From a virus: a stretch of 44,737 bases of DNA. The notes below the pieces were generated by a model. The model was not told where the DNA came from. It saw only the letters and a list, made by a program, of their open reading frames with translations, and made no database searches. Position 1 is the stretch's first letter. Every line of letters starts with the position of its first letter. Location: the IMG/VR virus record IMGVR_UViG_3300042887_001676, positions 1 to 44,737 of that record. The stretch is one strand, 5' to 3'. The translations under genes and the position numbers were made by a program. Positions 15,946 to 22,880 of the stretch are shown here, in pieces.

Positions 15946-16923
15946 ATGATAAGTCAAAGACAAATAGATTTAATAAATAAAATAGCCTCTAAACAGACAT
16001 TCAAATATACAGGTGAGTTAATTCAAGGAGTTGACCAACCTGCGGATATTGATTATAAATTTCAAATAACCGGTCATAGAAAAATGATGAGTGTTGGTGA
16101 ATATTATGATTACCTATTACTTGAAGTAGTAATTACAGGAGTTCACGACTATATAAGTAAATTAATATTTACACCTCAATCAACGGATACAGGTAAAGAG
16201 GTTGCTAGAATGTTTGAGAGTCAATTATATGGATTTTACTCAAGATTAAATCAAGAAATTATGAATTATTTAAGATATTTTAATGATTCCGAAGAAGAAT
16301 TTGTGAGAACAACAATTGATGATTTAAGTTTTGATTTAAAAAAACCTGAAAACATAACAGAATCAAGAATGAGTAGAGTTGCAATTAGAACGACTGTAAC
16401 GGATATTGTCCACAAGTTAAAAGATGGTAAACCTGGTACTTTTTATTTACCCGGAGAAGATGGGGAAGAATATTATTTCACCAATTTACCATTTAGATAT
16501 TCTGTGGAATTAATAATTCAGATTGATGAAAATATGGATGGTTATAAGATGAATGGTGATTATTCATCTGAAGATGATGTTATTGAAATTATTATCAGAT
16601 TCAATCCAAAAACATTAAGAAGAAATTTCTATAATATAATAGGACAATTAAATGATATTGTTGCTCACGAATTAGAACACGGATTTCAATATAATCGTGA
16701 TGGACATATTCACCAAGACGCACCGGACGAATCATTTGAGTATTACACCCAACCACACGAAATAACAGCACAAAGAGCCGGATTCAGACGAGTTGCTAAA
16801 TTAAGAAAATTACCATTTAATGATGTGGTTAGAGATTGGTTTGAGGACCATAAAGAAGTTCACGGATTAACAGACGATGAAATGGAAGAAGTAATTCATA
16901 TTATTATAAATGGCGGTAAATAA
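15946..16923 (+). CDS. HExxH metallopeptidase-like protein with internal ITES segment
   Basis: 325 residues from ATG 15946; an upstream TTG would overlap the late-type box. The zincin motif H241-E-L-E-H245 is followed by Gly/Tyr/His residues and a second HE at 271-272 that may supply a ligand. Residues about 136-142 (ENITESR) look like the N-terminal peptide of other late proteins placed internally. The protein may therefore be a fusion, or be cut there by the head protease. Target unknown. It overlaps the next gene by 14 bases. Confidence 0.7.
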   Translation: MISQRQIDLINKIASKQTFKYTGELIQGVDQPADIDYKFQITGHRKMMSVGEYYDYLLLEVVITGVHDYISKLIFTPQSTDTGKEVARMFESQLYGFYSRLNQEIMNYLRYFNDSEEEFVRTTIDDLSFDLKKPENITESRMSRVAIRTTVTDIVHKLKDGKPGTFYLPGEDGEEYYFTNLPFRYSVELIIQIDENMDGYKMNGDYSSEDDVIEIIIRFNPKTLRRNFYNIIGQLNDIVAHELEHGFQYNRDGHIHQDAPDESFEYYTQPHEITAQRAGFRRVAKLRKLPFNDVVRDWFEDHKEVHGLTDDEMEEVIHIIINGGK

Positions 16924-17695
16924 TGGTCAAATAAAAGGTATAATAACCTATCTAATTAAATTAACACATACTGTTAATGAGTTTAGATTTAAGTTTACTA
17001 ATGTTAATGTTAATTATGTAACTAAAGGTATGAAATCTCAACCGGAGATTCAATATGATTTAGAAATAACCCCAAAACAATCAGACATTCCTTTTATGTG
17101 GGATTTTTTCAGTTGTAAATCAAAACACATTATTGAAGAGGGTTGTGAAATGGTTAGCGTTAATTTTGGTGAGGTTTTTACTAATCTTAACAACATTTAT
17201 TATAACGGTAAAAGAATGAATAGATATGGCGGAAATATTCCGGCATCATTTATTCAAAAAATATCTGACAATATACAACAATTAGGTCCAAAACAAATAA
17301 AAGGATTCTTTTGGTGTGGTGGTGAAAAAAAACAACTAAGTTTAAATATTACTTATAAACTTTCTGATGTTTTTATAGAAGATGGAATAACTATAGATGT
17401 TTCCGTATATTGTCATCAAGTATTAGTTGATGGTGAACCTTTAGAAAACATACCTCAAGACCTTGCAGAAACTATTGTTGGATATATGACTGAAAGTGAT
17501 GACCTTAGAAGTCCATTATATGGTATTGTTTGGGATGAAGTAACTAAATATATGGATTTAGAGGATTGTGAGTTATGGACACATACTTACACGTATATTA
17601 GGAATATTGGAGATATTGAGATTGATGATTACAATTATGTTAATCACTCAATATTTTCAAGTAAATTATGTGATTTTATTAGTGGAGATTATTAA
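16910..17695 (+). CDS. paralogue-like partner of the upstream HExxH protein, no metal motif
   Basis: 261 residues. The N-terminal pattern (QIKGIITYLIKLT, then YDLEITPKQSD) resembles that of the upstream gene (QIDLINKIASK, then YKFQITGHRK). The C-terminal half has no HExxH. It may be a non-catalytic partner or subunit. Its stop overlaps the convergent minus-strand gene by 4 bases. Confidence 0.6.
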   Translation: MAVNNGQIKGIITYLIKLTHTVNEFRFKFTNVNVNYVTKGMKSQPEIQYDLEITPKQSDIPFMWDFFSCKSKHIIEEGCEMVSVNFGEVFTNLNNIYYNGKRMNRYGGNIPASFIQKISDNIQQLGPKQIKGFFWCGGEKKQLSLNITYKLSDVFIEDGITIDVSVYCHQVLVDGEPLENIPQDLAETIVGYMTESDDLRSPLYGIVWDEVTKYMDLEDCELWTHTYTYIRNIGDIEIDDYNYVNHSIFSSKLCDFISGDY

Positions 17696-18318
17696 CCTCT
17701 AAATCTTTTGATTACTTTAACCATAATTTCTTTTAGAGTTGAACTTGTTATAGTTATAACTCCATAAGACAATAAAATTGTGACAATTTTATTAATATCC
17801 ATCATAGATAATTTACCTTCAGACATTTGATGAATATACGGTAATAGTGGGATTAAAAACGCGAATCCTAATATATTCGATACTTTAAATAACGTAATAT
17901 TAAGACTTTCCATAAAATCAAAAAAAGTGTCTTTTAATTCTTTAGTTTTAGACAACGTAATTTCAAATTCAGACTCCAAACCTTTGTCTTTAATTATTTC
18001 TTTAATATTATTGAGTAACTTTGGGCTGCTATAAAAAAAAGTTGCAATTGCTCCGGTTAATAATAAACTAATTTCAACGTCATTCATTGATGGGTATTTA
18101 CCCTCAAGAAAATTACCAACAGGACCCATAAGACCACCAATAGATGCCCCAAAAGTTAATAAACCCATTTTGTCGTTACCGGTGATTTCTTTAATTTGTG
18201 TCGTAATTAATTTACCAATATCACTATTTCGTCTTAAAATATTACCAAATTCACGTCCGATTGATTCGTTAATAATCATTCTTTCTTGAGATTCGGTGAT
18301 TAAAATATTCATTTTCAT
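17692..18318 (-). CDS. membrane protein with ILITES N-terminus
   Basis: 208 residues from ATG 18318 (MKMNILITESQERMIINES). The longer frame to 18462 crosses the divergent promoter region. After the tag come three or four hydrophobic segments (about 50-68, 80-100, 145-168 and 183-200). A head protein that is also membrane-embedded could be an ejected pore component, or simply a late membrane protein. Confidence 0.65.
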   Translation of the reverse strand: MKMNILITESQERMIINESIGREFGNILRRNSDIGKLITTQIKEITGNDKMGLLTFGASIGGLMGPVGNFLEGKYPSMNDVEISLLLTGAIATFFYSSPKLLNNIKEIIKDKGLESEFEITLSKTKELKDTFFDFMESLNITLFKVSNILGFAFLIPLLPYIHQMSEGKLSMMDINKIVTILLSYGVITITSSTLKEIMVKVIKRFRG

Positions 18319-18321
18319 AAT

Positions 18322-18346
18322 TATAAATACTTTAAATATATTTATT
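18322..18346. promoter_or_regulatory. divergent pair of late-type boxes
   Basis: TATAAATA (18322-18329) serves the minus-strand gene 3 bases away. TATTTATT (18339-18346) serves the plus-strand gene starting at 18369. Confidence 0.6.
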
Positions 18347-18368
18347 GTTATATAATATAAAAAAAAAT

Positions 18369-18944
18369 ATGAATCCAAAATTAAAAAAAGGTGATAGAGT
18401 TTTACTTCTGTATATGTCAGGTGAGTCAGGTATGTTTCCTGGTGAGAGTGGTACCGTAACAAGTGTCGATAAAGTTTTCGGTAACATTCAATATGGTGTA
18501 AAATGGGATAATGGTCGTAATTTAGCGTTATTATCTGACACAGATGCTTGGAAATTTGAAAAAAAACAAATTAAAGAAGATGAATTAGATAGAATGAATG
18601 TTTTATACAAAAACATTGATGTGTTTGAATTTTTTAAGATGGCGTTTTTATACAAATACTTACGAGTTATTAGAGAGGCGAGTATTGTTAATATGTTTCA
18701 AGCACCACCTTATTTATGGATGGGTAGTGAAAGAATTAAACACGAATTCAAATACAAAGATATTCATAATGAAGAGGCTTTTGAAGAAATGTTAGATATG
18801 GCAGACCAAGCTCAAGCTGAAATGATTAATGGGGTGATAGATTATTTAGAAAGTGAGGGTATAGAAGAAGATATGTCAAATATTAACAAATACTTAAAAA
18901 TATTTGCCACTAAAATAGTTCAGAACTATATGCACATCGGATAA
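18369..18944 (+). CDS. DUF4314-like beta-barrel domain plus helical C-terminus
   Basis: 191 residues from ATG 18369. Residues 5-65 carry the pattern KGDRVLLLYM, GESGTVTSVD and VKWDNGRNLALLSDTDAW, which I associate with DUF4314/KOW-like small beta domains found in phages. The rest is helical and charged. Role unknown, possibly RNA or protein contact. Confidence 0.65.
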   Translation: MNPKLKKGDRVLLLYMSGESGMFPGESGTVTSVDKVFGNIQYGVKWDNGRNLALLSDTDAWKFEKKQIKEDELDRMNVLYKNIDVFEFFKMAFLYKYLRVIREASIVNMFQAPPYLWMGSERIKHEFKYKDIHNEEAFEEMLDMADQAQAEMINGVIDYLESEGIEEDMSNINKYLKIFATKIVQNYMHIG

Positions 18945-18959
18945 TTCAATAAACAAATA

Positions 18960-18967
18960 TATTTATA
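18960..18967 (+). promoter_or_regulatory. TATTTATA late-type box
   Basis: Lies 15 bases before ATG 18983. Confidence 0.55.
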
Positions 18968-18982
18968 TACAAAACAAACAAT

Positions 18983-19693
18983 ATGAACGCATATTTTTTT
19001 AAAATGACAAACGAGGAAAGAGAAAACATCCTTGACCAACATAAAACAGTTTATGACGGGTATTTAACAAGTTATGTTCAACCTGAAAAGAACCAACCAC
19101 TATATGTTCAAGATATGGCTAACGACAAACAAGGTATTACCGTGAGTAATAAAGGTGTTGTTACCTCATATAAAAATATGGGTATCAACGAGATGAGATT
19201 TGATAATAAATCAACCGGATTATTTGCCGATGAAGAAAATGGTTTTAAAGAAACGATGGAGCAAGGTCATATATCAGGTGGTAGTATCTATGAACCGGAA
19301 GAATCTTTTGAATCTGAAGATAAAGATGATGAATACTACGTTTCATTAGGTGAACAATTAGATATGATTGGTGATGGTGATAACGATTTAGAACACGGTG
19401 TTTTTGGACACAATGATGAATCAGATATGGTTTTAGTTAGTCCTGAGGTTAATTTTGAAGTTGAAGATGATTATTCAGATGATGAATATGATTATTCAGA
19501 TGACGAATATCTACGTATAAAATCAGGTGAAGGTCGATATTTTGACGATGAAGATGAGGATAAATTAGATTTTAATCTTGATGATAGAATGTTTGACGAT
19601 GAAGATGATATTAATGATGAAGAAGTTGAGGGATTATTTGATGATTTAAGAGAATCGTTAGATATGTTTAAAAGATTTACAAAATATAATTAA
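18983..19693 (+). CDS. highly acidic protein with TNEERENILDQHK N-terminus
   Basis: 236 residues. The N-terminal helix MTNEERENILDQHK is near-identical in pattern to those at 33619 and 33995. The C-terminal half has long Asp/Glu runs and repeated YSDDEY units. Such acidic proteins can act as head scaffold/core proteins or DNA mimics. The lysine-poor acidic tail would suit DNA mimicry, but this is speculation. Confidence 0.65.
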   Translation: MNAYFFKMTNEERENILDQHKTVYDGYLTSYVQPEKNQPLYVQDMANDKQGITVSNKGVVTSYKNMGINEMRFDNKSTGLFADEENGFKETMEQGHISGGSIYEPEESFESEDKDDEYYVSLGEQLDMIGDGDNDLEHGVFGHNDESDMVLVSPEVNFEVEDDYSDDEYDYSDDEYLRIKSGEGRYFDDEDEDKLDFNLDDRMFDDEDDINDEEVEGLFDDLRESLDMFKRFTKYN

Positions 19694-19707
19694 TTAGACC
19701 GCAAAAA

Positions 19708-20013
19708 ATGGAAATTAAAGAGTTAGAGTCGTTTTATATAAATGAGACATCCCAAACTTTAGATGTTACGTTTAGGATATTATCCGATAACGACGACGAA
19801 ATTAGAACAGACCAAATTGATTTAACAGAATCAAAAACATTCGGATACGATTTTTCAAAAGACGATACCGATGAATTATGGGATGACGATGATGAAGATT
19901 ATTTTGACACCTATGGTGAAGAATTTGAAATGGATGAAGAAGAGATAATATCGTTTTTAAATGAATATTATTTAATTTATCCAACACGATTACCGGATTC
20001 ACAATTATATTAA
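19708..20013 (+). CDS. small acidic protein of unknown function
   Basis: 101 residues with a strongly acidic centre (WDDDDEDYFDTYGEEFEMDEEE). It follows the acidic protein by 14 bases and shares its composition, so it belongs to the same transcription unit. Not recognised. Confidence 0.6.
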   Translation: MEIKELESFYINETSQTLDVTFRILSDNDDEIRTDQIDLTESKTFGYDFSKDDTDELWDDDDEDYFDTYGEEFEMDEEEIISFLNEYYLIYPTRLPDSQLY

Positions 20014-20019
20014 AAAATT

Positions 20020-20047
20020 AACCCCTCCGTTAAGAGGGGTTTTTTTA
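20020..20047 (+). terminator. bidirectional Rho-independent terminator
   Basis: AACCCCTC and GAGGGGTT with loop CGTTAA, followed by Ts, between convergent genes. Confidence 0.85.
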
Positions 20048-20551
20048 TGGTCCGATACGAGTTAAATATAGGGTAACAATTTGATTTGGTCCCATATTCG
20101 AATAAGGCCATAATCCGGTGGTTTGAAGAGTTAAACTTTCCAACCCATCGTCAAGGATTTTAAATGTCCTTACAGACCCATTTATTTGAAATTGGACATA
20201 ACCCAAGTCATATACGTTATTGTGTCCAACAACGGAGTAAAAGTATTGTCTCTGCCAAGTTGTGGTTCCATCACCATTTGGAATTGGGTAAAATGATATT
20301 ACACTATAATCGAAATGCCATCTTGTAAAACCAACTTGAATGTTGTCCATAGGTTGAGAATCATATGGGTTCACATAATTGGAACCGGGAGAAAAAATTG
20401 TACCACCCGTATTAGATGTGTTTTCAGTACTTAATAATGTCACCTTAGTAATAACGTATTCACCACTTAATGATAATAATGTTGGTTCTTGATATACCTC
20501 ACAAGAATTGAAGGTTATAATAACCAACAATAATAAAAGTAATTTCTTCAT
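20045..20551 (-). CDS. secreted lipoprotein
   Basis: 168 residues. The N-terminus MKKLLLLLLVIITFNSC is a type II signal peptide with Cys17 as the lipidation site. The mature part is beta-rich (LSGEYVITKVTL, LQTTGLWPYSNMGPNQIVTLYLTRIG), similar in style to small Bacteroidota lipoproteins. It has its own divergent early-type promoter. Surface lipoproteins on phages can exclude superinfecting phage; an acquired host gene is the alternative. Confidence 0.8.
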   Translation of the reverse strand: MKKLLLLLLVIITFNSCEVYQEPTLLSLSGEYVITKVTLLSTENTSNTGGTIFSPGSNYVNPYDSQPMDNIQVGFTRWHFDYSVISFYPIPNGDGTTTWQRQYFYSVVGHNNVYDLGYVQFQINGSVRTFKILDDGLESLTLQTTGLWPYSNMGPNQIVTLYLTRIGP

Positions 20552-20568
20552 AGTATTTTATTTTTTTA

Positions 20569-20599
20569 CAAATATATTACTTTTTTATTGATTTACAAA
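20569..20599 (-). promoter_or_regulatory. Bacteroidota-type promoter for the lipoprotein
   Basis: On the minus strand TTTG (20599-20596), 19 bases, TATATTTG (20576-20569). The -33 box abuts the late-type box of the plus-strand gene. Confidence 0.7.
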
Positions 20600-20600
20600 A

Positions 20601-20608
20601 TATTTATC
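20601..20608 (+). promoter_or_regulatory. TATTTATC late-type box
   Basis: Four bases before ATG 20613. Confidence 0.55.
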
Positions 20609-20612
20609 TATT

Positions 20613-20864
20613 ATGAGAACAGATATTGATTATATTATTTCTTTAATGAAGAAATATACACCAAAAAACGAAGGTGAATTGGACGAACAGGAGGCTGCAG
20701 CATCAGGTGGTAGTGGTGGAGGAGCCGGTGCCGGAAACAATTTAAACACTAGAGGTAGAAAATGGGAAACCGGATTAAATAGGGGTAAAGCAAATAAATT
20801 GGGGTTAAAAGGTGAGAAATGGGAAACCGGTCTTACAAGAGGACACGCAAATCCTGTCGCTTAA
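20613..20864 (+). CDS. small Gly-rich protein with two KWETGL repeats
   Basis: 83 residues: a helical start with LDEQ near residue 25, then a Gly/Ser/Ala linker (ASGGSGGGAGAG), then two copies of the unit RG-KWETGLNRGKAN / KGEKWETGLTRGHAN. The linker-plus-repeat design suits a small virion or decoration peptide. Its late-type box and position before the large virion candidates support this. Confidence 0.6.
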   Translation: MRTDIDYIISLMKKYTPKNEGELDEQEAAASGGSGGGAGAGNNLNTRGRKWETGLNRGKANKLGLKGEKWETGLTRGHANPVA

Positions 20865-20885
20865 AAATAATTATCAATTTACGTA

Positions 20886-20893
20886 TATTTATA
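20886..20893 (+). promoter_or_regulatory. TATTTATA late-type box
   Basis: Four bases before ATG 20898. Confidence 0.55.
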
Positions 20894-20897
20894 GATT

Positions 20898-21986
20898 ATG
20901 AATACAACTTATACACTTACAGAAGGTAATGACGCTTTAAATAGGGTTCTTCTTATGATGCAATACGAATTAGGTAAAACATTAGATGAACAAAGAAGTG
21001 ATTTTGCGATGGACCGACAAGCGAATGCAATTGCGAGAAGTACTGGTATTAGAAGTCAAAAAGATTATGAAACAACTGAAAAAATAATTAAAAAGGCTAA
21101 TTCTCTACCATCTAAAACAATGACTTTAGATGAGTTTATGGAAGGTTATAGAGAGACGTTAACACATCCTGTTATGGTTGGGTTAGAAGTGGCATTAACA
21201 TCAACAGGTTATGGTGCTGGAGTGGTTGTCGCGGCATATACGGCACTTTTGGCGTATGATGTATATAAAGGTGTAGTTGAAAAAGATTGGGATTGGTTAA
21301 ACATAGTTTTTGATGTTTTGGGAATTGTTAGTTCAGGTGTATTATCGTCAACTTTAAGACCAATAATGAAAGGAGCTCAAGGACTTAAATTTAAAAATTT
21401 TCAAGAAGTATTTACATATTTAACAAAAACAAATAAATGGTACGAAATTAAACCGTATTTAGAAACAGGTTTTAGTGTATTAAAAAGTGTTTCAAAAGGT
21501 ATTTGGAAAGCACTTGAGTGGATAAGTAGAAAAACAGGATTTAGACAATTAAAAGTTGCGGGTAAATCTGTTGAAGTTATGATACAAAATATTATATATA
21601 GTGTTGAAGAATTTTTAAAATCATCAGTTAAAAAAACCGTTAAATTTTTAGAACCGGGCGCTAATGTTGGAATTAAACAAGCCCTTAAACGAGGTCTTAT
21701 ATCCGCAGGTTTAGCTGCGGCATTACCTTTAGGTATAAATGCGGTTTACGATAAACTTATTAAACCTAAATTAAAGGGGGGGTCATTTGAATATACTAAA
21801 TTAGACCCTGTTGATAATGGTTTCCTTAGAGCATATTATGTTAAAAACAATAAAGAATACTTCCCCAACGGTATTAACAAAATTGAATTTGCGAGCGATA
21901 AACAAAAAAATTTAATAGGTTTGAGAATTGATGGTAAAATGTATCAAATTGTTGACCCAAAAAAATATAAATTAAAAAAAATATAA
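20898..21986 (+). CDS. large probable virion protein with membrane-like segments
   Basis: 362 residues. N-terminal LTEGND gives an [IL]-x-E site and TLDEQ follows at about 33. Hydrophobic stretches occur at about 95-125 (Gly/Ala/Val rich), 135-150 and 270-290. Together with the next two genes it forms a block of related style (tag, helical region, hydrophobic segment). Injected internal proteins that insert in the host envelope have such features. No family recognised. Confidence 0.6.
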   Translation: MNTTYTLTEGNDALNRVLLMMQYELGKTLDEQRSDFAMDRQANAIARSTGIRSQKDYETTEKIIKKANSLPSKTMTLDEFMEGYRETLTHPVMVGLEVALTSTGYGAGVVVAAYTALLAYDVYKGVVEKDWDWLNIVFDVLGIVSSGVLSSTLRPIMKGAQGLKFKNFQEVFTYLTKTNKWYEIKPYLETGFSVLKSVSKGIWKALEWISRKTGFRQLKVAGKSVEVMIQNIIYSVEEFLKSSVKKTVKFLEPGANVGIKQALKRGLISAGLAAALPLGINAVYDKLIKPKLKGGSFEYTKLDPVDNGFLRAYYVKNNKEYFPNGINKIEFASDKQKNLIGLRIDGKMYQIVDPKKYKLKKI

Positions 21987-21992
21987 ATAATT

Positions 21993-22862
21993 ATGAGTAT
22001 AATAGTAGAAATTAATCAGATGAGAAATAATATGGGATTAAACCCCATAAATGAAAGTGATATCCTAAACGAAGCTAATCCATTAAAGGGAATTGCAAAA
22101 TTAATTGATGACGTAATTAAACTAGGTAAAGTTTCGTTTACGGTCGCTGAAAAAAGTGCCTTAGACAAATTTATAGTATTAAATAATATGGATGACTTTT
22201 TAAAAGATGAACTAAATAGTAAAACTTTAAAAAATTTTGTTAGAAGTACTAGAGGAAAAGAATTTTTAAATGATTTAGCGGAACTTATTGCAGATGAACC
22301 TGATATTCGTAAAAAAGTTGGATATCAAGCGTATGTTGATGCCTTACAGGAGTTACCGACTAAAAAATTAGCTAAAGAGATTGGTAAAGAGATTACTAAT
22401 GTCGATACATTAGTTAACGAATTACTTGACTATTCTAAATTGGAAATTAAAAAAAATCCTGACCTTTTTAGAAAAATCCAACTTGCAAAAACTAAATTGA
22501 GTGGTATAACACAAAAAAATATTCAGAGCTTACCTCAAGATATGAAAGATGACATATGGAGATTAGGTAAAATAATAAAGGATAAAAATCCGGGATTGTG
22601 GACTCAAATTAAAGCAATGTTTCCATCATTAAAAGCGGGGTGGGAATCAATCGGTACTTTGGGTAGATTTATAGTCATTGTTTTAGCTGCGAGTACATCT
22701 CTTGGAGCCTCGATTTTAGCATTTTTTAAACCATCCTTTAAAGAAGGAATTTGTAATCTGATATCTTTACCTTGGATATGTGAAGGTGTTTCAACATCTG
22801 ATAACGGAGGTGGTGGAACGTATCAAGGTTTAGACGATAACGGTAACCCAATTTTTAAATAA
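21993..22862 (+). CDS. probable virion protein, helical, one hydrophobic segment
   Basis: 289 residues. The N-terminus has three [IL]-x-E sites (IIVE, INE, LNE) within 30 residues. A long charged helical body is followed by a hydrophobic stretch (about 225-248) and a Gly-rich tail (DNGGGGTYQGLDDNG). It starts 6 bases after the previous stop, so the genes are co-transcribed. Confidence 0.6.
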   Translation: MSIIVEINQMRNNMGLNPINESDILNEANPLKGIAKLIDDVIKLGKVSFTVAEKSALDKFIVLNNMDDFLKDELNSKTLKNFVRSTRGKEFLNDLAELIADEPDIRKKVGYQAYVDALQELPTKKLAKEIGKEITNVDTLVNELLDYSKLEIKKNPDLFRKIQLAKTKLSGITQKNIQSLPQDMKDDIWRLGKIIKDKNPGLWTQIKAMFPSLKAGWESIGTLGRFIVIVLAASTSLGASILAFFKPSFKEGICNLISLPWICEGVSTSDNGGGGTYQGLDDNGNPIFK

Positions 22863-22880
22863 AAAAAAAATAATAAAATA

